DNA from: Pseudomonadota bacterium
GTDB taxonomy: Bacteria; Pseudomonadota; Gammaproteobacteria; Burkholderiales; Burkholderiaceae_B
Direction of reading: 5' to 3'
Length of the DNA stretch: 6,096 nucleotides
Assembly: GCA_023432075.1 (NCBI GenBank)
Contig: JAEYVD010000399.1
Coordinates: forward strand, 1-6,096
Position 1 is the first letter of the stretch, and every line of letters starts with the position of its first letter. A program made the translations under genes and the position numbers. The notes under the pieces were generated by a model. The model searched no databases. It was not told where the DNA came from and saw only the letters and a list, made by a program, of their open reading frames with translations. Of the stretch, positions 1 through 5,861 are shown piece by piece.

Positions 1-1
1 A

Positions 2-967
2 TCAGCAGCGCCCGGTATTCAAGTCCGCAATCAGGTTGTTGAAATCCTGGCGCAGGCTGTTGGCGTCGTTTTCGATCGTCGGGCGCATCATCTTGAACGC
101 GCCGGTGCGGGCGGCGTCTTCCTTGTAGCGGCCGTTGTTGGTGTGCTCCAGGATCTGGCGGCCGGAGGCGAGGAAGCTGTTGACGTTCATCATCATGCCG
201 CTGCAACCCTTGGGGTCGGCTTCGCGCGTTTTCTTGTCAAAGCCCAGCGCCATTTCGTTCATCTTGTCCAACTGCTGCTTGAACGCTTCCTGGTCGGCGC
301 CCAGTCCCTGGCCGTCGAACACGCCCGAGGCCTTGTCCATCGTGGCCTTGCCGTAATACACCATGCCGGCGCGGTAGTAGGCGACCGTGTCCTTCTTGGC
401 CTTCTCGAAGGCTTGCTTGGTGTTGGCCGTGTCCTTGATCGAGATGCCACGGTAGAAATTGTTTTCTGCTTTTGCGACTTCCGTCAGCGCGGCCACGTAG
501 GCCGGGCTTTTATCGCGGGCCAGCGCGCCGTTGTCAGACAGGAAGGTCTTGGCGGCCGAATAGTTTTGCAGTTCGGTGCTCAGCGGGGCCAGTTTGCCCA
601 GCGCGTCCGAGAACGCCTTGGCCGGCGCGTCGATCTCGGCGATGGGTGTCGGCATCGCCAGCGCGCGGTCGAGCTTTTCCTTGGTGCGCAGGATTGCCGT
701 GTCGTTGCTGATGACGAAGTCCTTGAGCGGCTTGCCGCTCTTGAGGGCCGGGACGGCATGGGTTTCGTAGCGGTCCAGCGCCTGCGCAAACGTCGTGGAG
801 ATGCTGTTCGCGGTATCCACGTACAGGTTGTACTTGATGATCTCTGCCTGAGCGGTGGCCGCCTCGGGCGCCTTGGCTTCCTGCTTGGCGCTATCGTCGC
901 CGCACGCGGCGAGCGCCAGCGTGAAGACCAGAACTGCGGACATGCGCAAGGGGCGCGGCATAAACAT
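2..967 (-). CDS. YiiG-family (DUF3829) lipoprotein
   Basis: Complete 321-residue gene ending in TGA at the first bases of the window. The N-terminus is a lipoprotein signal: a short basic n-region (R5, R8), a hydrophobic stretch at residues 10-21, and the lipobox L19-A20-A21-C22, so the mature protein should be lipidated at C22 and anchored in the envelope. Gly-Asp at +2/+3 gives no clear inner-membrane retention signal by the E. coli rule (Asp at +2). The rest (about 40-315) is a mostly helical, Lys/Ala-rich region with the length and look of DUF3829 (E. coli YiiG); its function is unknown. Start chosen at 967 because AGGA (978-975) lies 7 bases upstream; an in-frame ATG two codons later (961) is possible. 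A nested inverted repeat lies in the 5' leader. The upstream hydrolase gene is on the same strand but 154 bases away, so separate transcription is likely. Confidence 0.85.
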   Translation of the reverse strand: MFMPRPLRMSAVLVFTLALAACGDDSAKQEAKAPEAATAQAEIIKYNLYVDTANSISTTFAQALDRYETHAVPALKSGKPLKDFVISNDTAILRTKEKLDRALAMPTPIAEIDAPAKAFSDALGKLAPLSTELQNYSAAKTFLSDNGALARDKSPAYVAALTEVAKAENNFYRGISIKDTANTKQAFEKAKKDTVAYYRAGMVYYGKATMDKASGVFDGQGLGADQEAFKQQLDKMNEMALGFDKKTREADPKGCSGMMMNVNSFLASGRQILEHTNNGRYKEDAARTGAFKMMRPTIENDANSLRQDFNNLIADLNTGRC

Positions 968-975
968 CTTTGTTT

Positions 976-1033
976 CCTGTTGGGGGGTGGTTGTGAAGGG
1001 GACGGATGATATTCCCTTCGATTTCCCAACAGG
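976..1033 (-). promoter_or_regulatory. nested hairpin in the 5' leader covering the DUF3829 gene RBS
   Basis: The outer arms are a perfect 9-base inverted repeat (plus-strand CCTGTTGGG at 976-984 and CCCAACAGG at 1025-1033). Inside them lies a second perfect 6-base repeat (GAAGGG at 995-1000, CCCTTC at 1014-1019) with a 13-base loop. In the minus-strand transcript the AGG of the Shine-Dalgarno AGGA (978-975) forms the base of the outer stem, and the ATG follows 8 bases after the stem. The fold could therefore limit ribosome access to the lipoprotein gene. The repeats are seen directly; regulation is inference, and no known riboswitch consensus was recognised. Confidence 0.4.
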
Positions 1034-1096
1034 CTACAAAGTCATTCAAAGCTGTCACAAGAGTTTGCAAGCGTTTTAGGTCCACCGCTCGCATCC

Positions 1097-1112
1097 CCTC
1101 CGTGTCCAGAGG
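1097..1112 (-). terminator. weak hairpin after the hydrolase gene
   Basis: Nine bases past the hydrolase stop codon the minus-strand transcript can form CCUCUG-GACA-CGGAGG, a 6-pair stem with one G-U pair. No U-tract follows directly, so it is at best a weak or Rho-assisted end signal. The rest of the 968-1121 gap shows no clear sigma-70 promoter. Confidence 0.2.
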
Positions 1113-1121
1113 CAAGGTCCG

Positions 1122-2510
1122 TCAGTCGTTCTTCTGCAGGAACTGGGCCGTGGTCAGGTAGTAGTTGCGCGCCGTGGCGTTTTGCTGGCGCTCTCCTAAT
1201 TCGGTCAGGGCTTGGGCTTTGATCTTGCGCGCTTGGGCGTGCTTCGGGTCCACCGCCAGCACATAGTCCACCTGCTCGGCGGCCCACTGATAATCGCCGG
1301 CGTCCAGCGATTCGGCCGCCGCTTTCAGCATGGCGTCCTTGCCGCCCGTCATGGCCAAAAGCTTGTTCGCCCGCGCTGCCGGGGGCAGCGGGTTGATGTT
1401 GGTCGCGTTGCCGTCGAACCATCCCACCTGTTGGGCATAGATGCCGCGAACGGCCCACGCGACGGCGCCGTACCATTCCTGCAGATAGGGATGCTTGGCC
1501 AGGTTCGGCGGCAGCTTCACCGTTTGCGCCAGCTCGTCGGGCGTCTTGCCTTGACGAATGCCTTCCAAAGTCTGGTCATAGACCGACTTGATGCCGTCGC
1601 GGTAGGCGGTCAGCGCGTCCAGCGAGGCGGCTTCTCCCATCAGCGGACCCATGTGGCCGGGCACGATGTACTGGGGCTTTAGCGCAATCATCTTGTCCAG
1701 GCTGGCGATCCATTTCTCGACCGGCCGGGTGGGAAGACCGCGCAAGGGCGAGATGTTGGGAAACGTCTTGAGCAGATCGTCTCCCGCGAACAGGACGCGT
1801 TCGTCCGGCAACCAGATTGCCACGTTCTCGTCCGTCTCTCCGGGCGTGTGGATCAGCGTGAGCTTGACGCCGGCGATGGTCAGTTCCTGTTCTTGGCCGT
1901 CGAACGTTTGGGTCGGGGGAAGATAGCCTTCGCGCGTATGCGGCGTGGTACGCCCATATTCCAACTGCGTGCCCGCGTTGATGAATTGATCGGCGGGCAA
2001 CGACACGCCAAAGGCATCGCCGCCATCCCGGCGTCCGCGCCCGGTGTCGGGTTTTGCGGAGACCAGCAGCTGGTGCGCGATGATCTTGGGATTGTCGTTG
2101 CCGGCGAAGATCTTGGCGCCGCCGGAATGATCCGGGTGATTGTGGGTGTAGATGATGGCCCGGACCGGTTTGACGAGCTTGTCGCCAAAGGCCGCAAGGA
2201 TCGCCTTGGCATCGTTCGGATTCGCCGACGTGTCGATGATGATCGATCCGTCTTTTCCTTGGATCAAGGCGACATTGCTTGCCGAGTATCCCACCGCCAT
2301 GTAGACGTGCTCGGACACTTTCAGCACCTGCTTCTTGAATTCATCCGAATGCGCGCGAAGCGCGTTACGGCCTTCGAACGAATCGGCGTGAGCCATTGCG
2401 GTCATGGGAGCAATCATCAGCGTGGACAGCATCGCCGCGGTGGCGAGCATCTTTGGGAAGGGGCGAGCGGCGGGGCGCTGCGATGGGAGAAGGCGTGGCG
2501 TCGGTTGCAT
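1122..2510 (-). CDS. exported MBL-fold hydrolase, alkyl sulfatase-like
   Basis: 462 residues from ATG 2510. A hydrophobic segment (about 21-40) ending in A-M-A (38-40) suggests Sec export with cleavage near residue 40-42, after an unusually long basic n-region. The MBL fold follows: THNHPDHSGG at 122-131 gives metal ligands H123, H125, D127 and H128; HTPGETDEN at 221-229 gives H221 and nearby acidic residues; FAGDD (D244) and VPGH (H286) complete a two-metal site. From about 335 the sequence, including GWFDGN (363-368) and NPLPP (373-377), matches the alkyl sulfatase dimerisation region of SdsA1/Pisa1-type enzymes. Those enzymes are about 650 residues and end in an SCP2-like domain, which is absent here. 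Likely a periplasmic hydrolase, perhaps of sulfate esters; the substrate is inference. It is divergent from a LysR gene that probably controls it. Start is uncertain: no Shine-Dalgarno precedes ATG 2510 or ATG 2450, while a strong one precedes an out-of-frame ATG at 2554. The same frame stays open upstream to 2912, opposite the LysR gene, which is not credible as coding. Confidence 0.85.
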   Translation of the reverse strand: MQPTPRLLPSQRPAARPFPKMLATAAMLSTLMIAPMTAMAHADSFEGRNALRAHSDEFKKQVLKVSEHVYMAVGYSASNVALIQGKDGSIIIDTSANPNDAKAILAAFGDKLVKPVRAIIYTHNHPDHSGGAKIFAGNDNPKIIAHQLLVSAKPDTGRGRRDGGDAFGVSLPADQFINAGTQLEYGRTTPHTREGYLPPTQTFDGQEQELTIAGVKLTLIHTPGETDENVAIWLPDERVLFAGDDLLKTFPNISPLRGLPTRPVEKWIASLDKMIALKPQYIVPGHMGPLMGEAASLDALTAYRDGIKSVYDQTLEGIRQGKTPDELAQTVKLPPNLAKHPYLQEWYGAVAWAVRGIYAQQVGWFDGNATNINPLPPAARANKLLAMTGGKDAMLKAAAESLDAGDYQWAAEQVDYVLAVDPKHAQARKIKAQALTELGERQQNATARNYYLTTAQFLQKND

Positions 2511-2554
2511 GAACGAAAGTTTAGGCAGCCGTCTTCCCGCCAGGTACCCCGCAT
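2417..2554 (-). other. possible short leader ORF with strong RBS
   Basis: A perfect AGGAGG (2569-2564) stands 9 bases before an ATG at 2554, which opens a 45-codon frame ending in TGA at 2419-2417. This frame is out of register with the hydrolase and overlaps its first 94 bases. The peptide is rich in Arg, Cys and Pro and matches no family I know. It could be a leader peptide that delivers ribosomes to the SD-less hydrolase start, or the mark of a frameshift (biological or sequencing) near the hydrolase N-terminus. It may also be chance. Confidence 0.25.
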
Positions 2555-2669
2555 TTTGAGAGTCCTCCTCTTGAATTTGAAAGCGTAACCGCCGCTTCCC
2601 GCCTCGTCGTGTTAGGTTAGCGCCCAGCAGCGGCGGGCCGCCAGCGGAAAACGAAAAGGTGGGAGAGTC
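2511..2669. promoter_or_regulatory. divergent control region between hydrolase and LysR genes
   Basis: This 159-base gap separates the starts of two divergent genes and must hold both their start signals. LysR regulators usually bind such gaps, repress themselves and activate the divergent gene; that is family knowledge, not seen here. Recognisable elements are AGGAGG on the minus strand (2569-2564), the direct repeat TTGAA-T-TTGAA (2571-2581), and an imperfect inverted repeat around TAACC/GGTTA (2586-2619). No well-spaced sigma-70 -35/-10 pair could be picked with confidence on either strand. Confidence 0.45.
2583..2623. repeat. imperfect inverted repeat, candidate LysR operator
   Basis: GCGTAACC (2583-2590) is mirrored by GGTTA-G-CGC (2615-2623), an 8-base inverted repeat with one inserted base and a 24-base spacer. 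GTTAG is also repeated in tandem at 2611-2620. It lies 47-87 bases before the LysR start and 73-113 bases before the hydrolase start, a plausible place for a regulator site. With arms this short, chance is a real alternative. Confidence 0.2.
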
Positions 2670-3563
2670 ATGATGGACCTGAATGCCGTGCGCATGTTTG
2701 TGGCGGTCGCGCAGACCGGGAGCCTCACGGGCGCGGCCGAGCGCCTCGACATCCCCTTGCCGACCGTCAGCCGCCGGATCAAGGAACTTGAGTCCGCGCT
2801 GAACGTACAGCTGGTCCAACGGGCATCGAAGGGCACGGTGTTGACCGATGCGGGCGCGCGACTGCTGGAGCATGCCGCTGTCGGGATTGAAGCCTTGCAG
2901 GACGCAGAGCACGCCGTGCTGTCGGATCAGACATCGCTGAAGGGGCGCCTGAGATTGTCGCTACCCCAGACCTTCGAACCGTGGTGGAAGCTGATCTCCG
3001 CGTTTCAGGAACGCTATCCGGACATCGAAGTGTTCGTTTATTCGACGGAGCGGCGAATGGATCTGTACGAAGACGGCATCGACGTCGCGCTGCGCGTGGG
3101 CGACATCCGCCATGACAACCTGGTGGCGCGGAAGGTCTTGAGCTTCCGGAACATTCTGGTGGCAAGTCCCGATCTTGTCGCGCGCCTGGGACTGCCCGCA
3201 TCGCCGGCGGACCTGACCCGATTTCCTTGCGCCGTGTGGGCGACCCGGGTGGATGCGCGCGTCAGGTGGCAGCTGGGCGATCAGCAGATTGAACCGCGCG
3301 CGGTGCTGGCCGCGAACGATTACCACATGCTCACGCAACGCGCGCTGATGGGGGATGTGGTGGCCGAGCTTCCGCCGTTTCTGGCGCTGCCCGCCATCGC
3401 GCGAGGCGCGCTGGTGGCGCTTCTGCCGGACCATCTGCTACCGGAATGGCCCGTGCATTTGCTCTATCCGCAGAGTCGGCTCCGATCGAACCTGGTGCGC
3501 AATTACCTGGATTACTGTCAGAACAACATCCGCCAGGTGCACGCCGCGTGTACGCCGGGCTGA
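2670..3563 (+). CDS. LysR-family transcriptional regulator (divergent to hydrolase)
   Basis: 297 residues, normal LysR length. The N-terminus is the LysR winged helix-turn-helix: recognition region about residues 18-37 (SLTGAAERL to TVSRRI), followed by the linker helix and the typical V-L-T-D-A-G (57-62). The effector-binding region runs from about 91 (KGRLRLSLP) to 290 and contains GIDVALRVGDI (136-146), a segment typical of the CrgA/DmlR-like branch. GGAG (2662-2665) lies 4 bases before ATG 2670 and 7 before the next codon, also ATG (2673); the second start is slightly better spaced, giving MDLNAVRMF. It is divergent from the exported hydrolase gene, which is the most likely target. Its 3' end converges with a second LysR gene, 33 bases away. 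The effector molecule cannot be told from sequence. Confidence 0.92.
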   Translation: MMDLNAVRMFVAVAQTGSLTGAAERLDIPLPTVSRRIKELESALNVQLVQRASKGTVLTDAGARLLEHAAVGIEALQDAEHAVLSDQTSLKGRLRLSLPQTFEPWWKLISAFQERYPDIEVFVYSTERRMDLYEDGIDVALRVGDIRHDNLVARKVLSFRNILVASPDLVARLGLPASPADLTRFPCAVWATRVDARVRWQLGDQQIEPRAVLAANDYHMLTQRALMGDVVAELPPFLALPAIARGALVALLPDHLLPEWPVHLLYPQSRLRSNLVRNYLDYCQNNIRQVHAACTPG

Positions 3564-3608
3564 GCCGCTTGCCCAGCCCACATTGCGGCTGCGCCTTCAG
3601 CGGCTGAA
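3563..3608. terminator. possible shared terminator between convergent LysR genes
   Basis: AGCCGC (3563-3568) pairs with GCGGCT (3585-3590) across a 16-base loop just after the plus-strand LysR stop. TTCAGC-G-GCTGAA (3596-3608) is a perfect palindrome spanning the stop codon of the minus-strand LysR. The three related motifs can pair in more than one way. No T-tract follows on either strand, so termination is only a guess from the convergent setting. Confidence 0.22.
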
Positions 3609-4469
3609 TCGTTCGGCCGCTTCCACGATGCGTTGCGCGAGCAGCGCGGCCACCGGCTGCCGGATGTCGGAAGGGCGTTCGACCAGTCCGATTTCGCGAA
3701 AGAAGGTGGCGTCGCCCAGCGTCTTGACGACGACTCCCCGCGGCAACGAAAGCGCTTTGCTTAGCGGAAGCAGCGCAACGCCCACGCCCTGGCGCACCAG
3801 TTGCGCAATGGCTTGCAGCTCGTCCAGTTCAATGGCTTCCTTGGGGGTGATGCGCGAATGCCGCAGGAACTGATCGACCAGCCTGCCGCCGAAGGAACCC
3901 CGGTCGTAACGAATGAAGGGCTCGTTTTCCAGCAGATCCAGCCACTCGCGCTGCCCGTGCTTGCGGGGGACCAGAAGCACGAAAGGCTCGTTGAACAGCA
4001 CGCGCCAGCGCAAGTCGGCGGGCAGGGCGAAGGGGGGCTTGATCATCACCGCAATGTCCACCTCGCCCGAGTCGACCTGGCCCAGCAGGTTCAGCGACAG
4101 GCCCGGGACCAGCCGGATGCGATAGCCGGGGTTGATGCTCCAGAACTCGGTCAGGGCATCGGTCAGAAACGTTGTTTGCGCCGACGCGATGGAGCCGACC
4201 CGGATCAGGCCGGTCTTGGGGCTGCTTACGTTCTTGCCGAACTTGGCGTAGACGGCCATCACCTCTTCGGCAATGGCCAGCGCTTCACGGCCGTTGCTGT
4301 TGAGGTTTGCCGAACGTCCTGTGCGGTCAAAGAGCGGATACCCGAGTTCTTCTTCCAGCCGCTGGATCTGCGCGCTGACGGCGGACTGCGTCAGACCGAT
4401 GTGAGCCGCCGCATTGGCGAATGTGCCGTAGCGCACAACGGCCATGAAAGTCTGGAGTTCTCGCAGCAT
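3597..4469 (-). CDS. LysR-family transcriptional regulator (next to glutamine amidotransferase)
   Basis: 290 residues, complete. The winged helix-turn-helix occupies about 1-60, with the core TFANAAAHIGLTQSAVS (16-32) and the typical L-E-E-E-L-G-Y-P-L-F-D-R-T (38-50). The effector-binding region starts about residue 87 (GLIRVGSI) and includes VDIAVMI and a RQGVGVALLPLS segment typical of LysR ligand domains. The start at 4469 is supported by AAGGG about 6 bases upstream. It lies 30 bases downstream of the glutamine amidotransferase gene on the same strand, so the two are probably transcribed together; the regulator would then be second in its own operon, less usual than divergent placement. 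Its DNA-binding and effector regions are clearly different from those of the neighbouring LysR, so this is not a recent duplication. Targets and effector are unknown. Confidence 0.92.
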   Translation of the reverse strand: MLRELQTFMAVVRYGTFANAAAHIGLTQSAVSAQIQRLEEELGYPLFDRTGRSANLNSNGREALAIAEEVMAVYAKFGKNVSSPKTGLIRVGSIASAQTTFLTDALTEFWSINPGYRIRLVPGLSLNLLGQVDSGEVDIAVMIKPPFALPADLRWRVLFNEPFVLLVPRKHGQREWLDLLENEPFIRYDRGSFGGRLVDQFLRHSRITPKEAIELDELQAIAQLVRQGVGVALLPLSKALSLPRGVVVKTLGDATFFREIGLVERPSDIRQPVAALLAQRIVEAAERFSR

Positions 4470-4499
4470 GATGACCCTTTGTGGCTGGGGTGGCCCGGA

Positions 4500-5228
4500 T
4501 CAGCGCAGATTACCAGGACGCTGGATCGTCTCGACGAAGGCGCGCGCGATCCGGGCGCCCGCCGCATCGGCATCGGCCGCGTGCAGGGCGCGGTCGGCAT
4601 CGGCCTGGGATTCAAGCCAGCCGGGCGCGATGCGATCGACGCGTTCCTTGTTGCCGCCGGTCCAGCGCTGCACGACGTCGCCGCTGGCTTCGAAGTGAAA
4701 CTGCATGCCGTACGCGGCGCGGCCGACCCGGAAGCACTGGTTCTTGACAAGGCGGCTCTCGGCAAGCAGCGCGGCGGAATCCGGCAGTGTGTAGGTGTCG
4801 ACGTGCCATTGAAAGCTGACAAAGCCTGGCTGCAGGTCGGCAAACAAGGGGTCCTGGCGTCCAGCTTCCGTCACCGTGAGCGGCGTCCAGGAAAACTCCC
4901 GGGCTACCCCAAGCAGGTTGTCGGCCCCGTAAGCGCGGGCCAGCACTTGCGCCCCAAGGCAGATGCCCAGCACGGATTTACCGGCATCGCCAAACTTGCG
5001 CATCAGCGCCACCAGCTTGGGCAGGTAGGGATGGAGTTCGTCGTCGCGCGCGCTTGGCCAGCCGCCGGGAACGATCAACGCATCGAAGTCGTCCAGGCTG
5101 ATGTCGCCCAGCCCCTCGCGGTGCGCGCGGAACCAGGTGATGTCGGCATGGACGCTTTCCAGCGCGCTTAACAGCAGCCCAAGCTGCGTGTCGTCCATGG
5201 TCTCGATGATTGCAACGCGTGGCGCCAT
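4500..5228 (-). CDS. class 1 glutamine amidotransferase
   Basis: 242 residues forming a stand-alone class 1 (triad) glutamine amidotransferase domain, as in GMP-synthase-like proteins of unknown partner. Seen directly: PGGWPSA (54-60) in the oxyanion-strand position, the nucleophile elbow GICLGAQ (88-94) with catalytic C90, and the His/Glu pair in QFHFE (176-180), H178 and E180, completing the triad. QWHVDTYTLP (140-149) is the usual segment before the His motif. The domain would release ammonia from glutamine in the cytoplasm or act as a gamma-glutamyl hydrolase; no synthetase or acceptor domain is fused and none is encoded nearby, so the substrate is open. No purine-rich Shine-Dalgarno precedes ATG 5228; an internal ATG at codon 11 is too deep to be likely because it would remove the first beta strand. 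A LysR gene follows after 30 bases. Confidence 0.88.
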   Translation of the reverse strand: MAPRVAIIETMDDTQLGLLLSALESVHADITWFRAHREGLGDISLDDFDALIVPGGWPSARDDELHPYLPKLVALMRKFGDAGKSVLGICLGAQVLARAYGADNLLGVAREFSWTPLTVTEAGRQDPLFADLQPGFVSFQWHVDTYTLPDSAALLAESRLVKNQCFRVGRAAYGMQFHFEASGDVVQRWTGGNKERVDRIAPGWLESQADADRALHAADADAAGARIARAFVETIQRPGNLR

Positions 5229-5264
5229 GAGGGGAATCGAAGGGTAGGGGTTGGACGAAAGACG

Positions 5265-5281
5265 CCGGCATCACTTGCCGG
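5265..5281 (-). repeat. perfect hairpin upstream of the amidotransferase gene
   Basis: CCGGCA-AGTGA-TGCCGG on the minus strand is a perfect 6-pair stem with a 5-base loop; the loop holds the TGA that ends the small frame at 5271-5510. CGTCTTTCG follows, only weakly U-rich. It could end a transcript from upstream or structure the amidotransferase leader, whose ATG is 36 bases further on. Role not provable from sequence. Confidence 0.3.
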
Positions 5282-5510
5282 TCAGATCGGCGGAAAGGTC
5301 GATAGTAACGGCACGACCTCGATCTTGGGGGCGCCCACCAGCATGTAGCCCGGCGCGCGCGTGATGCGTAACGCGGCAACCCCAGAAGACGGGAGCCTCG
5401 CCCGGAAGGATGGCTCTAGGGAAAGTCCCAGGCAGGCGATCGCAGCCGCGCTGTCGGTGGCAGCAAACCCGTGGAACAATGCCGGTTGCGCGTCCCACGG
5501 CGATCATCAT
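5271..5510 (-). pseudogene. possible frameshifted small gene, unknown product
   Basis: The stretch 5229-5508 has no confident gene. On the minus strand an unusually good Shine-Dalgarno, GGAGGAAG, lies 2 bases before the double ATG at 5510/5507, opening a 79-codon frame that ends in DLTGK and TGA. Its middle is rich in Cys, His and Arg and has poor third-position GC. A second minus frame, open from about 5503 to 5282, reads more like protein in that middle part (GFAATDSAAAIACLGL, then PGYMLVGAPKIEVV) and has third positions richer in G/C than first and second. Joining the start and end of the first frame to the middle of the second would need two frameshifts. This could be a decayed small gene, two sequencing errors, or chance. 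No family recognised. It overlaps the plus-strand lipoprotein start by 2 bases. Confidence 0.25.
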
Positions 5511-5733
5511 GACTTCCTCCATCAAGTTCGTCATCACTGCATGTGGCTTGCTTGCGTTGTCTGCTTGCGGTCAGTCCGATTGGGCGCGCCCGGTCTATGA
5601 GGGCCAGCGCGCCGCGGCGGACCAGTGCCGCCTGAGAAATGACCCGACCGCGCGTCCTTGCGCCACGCTGCCCGCGTATGACAAGTACCAGGCAGAGCGA
5701 GCGCGAGCTTCGGGCGGCGCGCCTTCGGATTAG
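5509..5733 (+). CDS. small lipoprotein, unknown function
   Basis: 74 residues with a clear lipoprotein signal: K6, a hydrophobic core (7-17) and the lipobox L17-S18-A19-C20. The mature part is only about 55 residues, hydrophilic, with two further cysteines (C40, C51) that could form a disulfide, a Y-E-G-Q-R motif (30-34) and a charged Arg/Ala tail. It would be anchored in the envelope. I know of similar short lipoproteins in Alcaligenaceae from memory but no assigned function. Start is uncertain: ATG 5509 gives a textbook signal peptide but has no Shine-Dalgarno; ATG 5479, in frame, adds 10 residues and has only a weak, close GGA. The sigma factor gene starts 128 bases downstream on the same strand, so a functional link is possible but not shown. 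Confidence 0.65.
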   Translation: MTSSIKFVITACGLLALSACGQSDWARPVYEGQRAAADQCRLRNDPTARPCATLPAYDKYQAERARASGGAPSD

Positions 5734-5752
5734 CGCCCGGCGGGGCGAATTC

Positions 5753-5768
5753 CGGCGCGCCCGCGCCG
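5753..5768 (+). terminator. GC hairpin after the small lipoprotein gene
   Basis: CGGCGC-GCCC-GCGCCG is a perfect 6-pair, 4-base-loop hairpin 19 bases after the lipoprotein stop. It lacks a following T-tract, so it may be a weak terminator or merely GC-rich DNA. A smaller CGCCC/GGGCG hairpin (5734-5747) lies directly after the stop. The rest of 5734-5861 should hold the sigma gene promoter, but no clear -35/-10 pair was found. Confidence 0.25.
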
Positions 5769-5861
5769 CGGACTGCCTGTATCATCCGCTGCAAGACATC
5801 CGTCCCCCGAGCGGCGTTTTCCGTCGCGCGGCCTGATTGCCAGTGACCCCGGATAGCCGCC

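Noticed and set aside
143..1009. 288-codon plus-strand open frame opposite the DUF3829 gene
   Set aside because: Antisense shadow of a gene with a clear signal peptide and lipobox; low-complexity Arg/Val/Gly/Leu composition, no recognisable motif.
968..1115. Minus-strand open frame through the gap before the DUF3829 gene
   Set aside because: It starts at a TTG, has low third-position GC, runs out of frame into the DUF3829 gene and lacks a Shine-Dalgarno. The conserved-looking base pairing here is better explained as RNA leader structure.
2571..2582. TTGAAA (2577-2582) as a -35 box for the LysR gene
   Set aside because: No acceptable -10 hexamer lies 16-18 bases downstream; the sequence there is GC-rich.
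1848..2588. 246-codon plus-strand open frame opposite the hydrolase gene
   Set aside because: Overlaps the MBL catalytic motifs on the other strand; composition typical of the complement of a GC-rich gene.
2630..2642. GC palindrome (GCGGC-GG-GCCGC) just before the LysR RBS
   Set aside because: Five-base arms with a 2-base gap are common by chance in DNA this GC-rich, and no second copy was seen.
2511..2912. 134-codon upstream extension of the hydrolase frame
   Set aside because: It lies opposite the LysR DNA-binding domain and the divergent control region, and a signal peptide begins only after 2510.
3801..5171. 456-codon plus-strand open frame opposite the second LysR and the amidotransferase
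   Set aside because: It runs antisense across two clear family members and their gap, has no domain-like segments and is rich in Arg/Gly/Ala/Asp as expected of a high-GC shadow frame.
5780..5785. TATCAT as a -10 box for the sigma factor gene
   Set aside because: The matching -35 position (about 5757-5762) is GCGC-rich and unlike TTGACA; an ECF-type autoregulated promoter could not be defined either.
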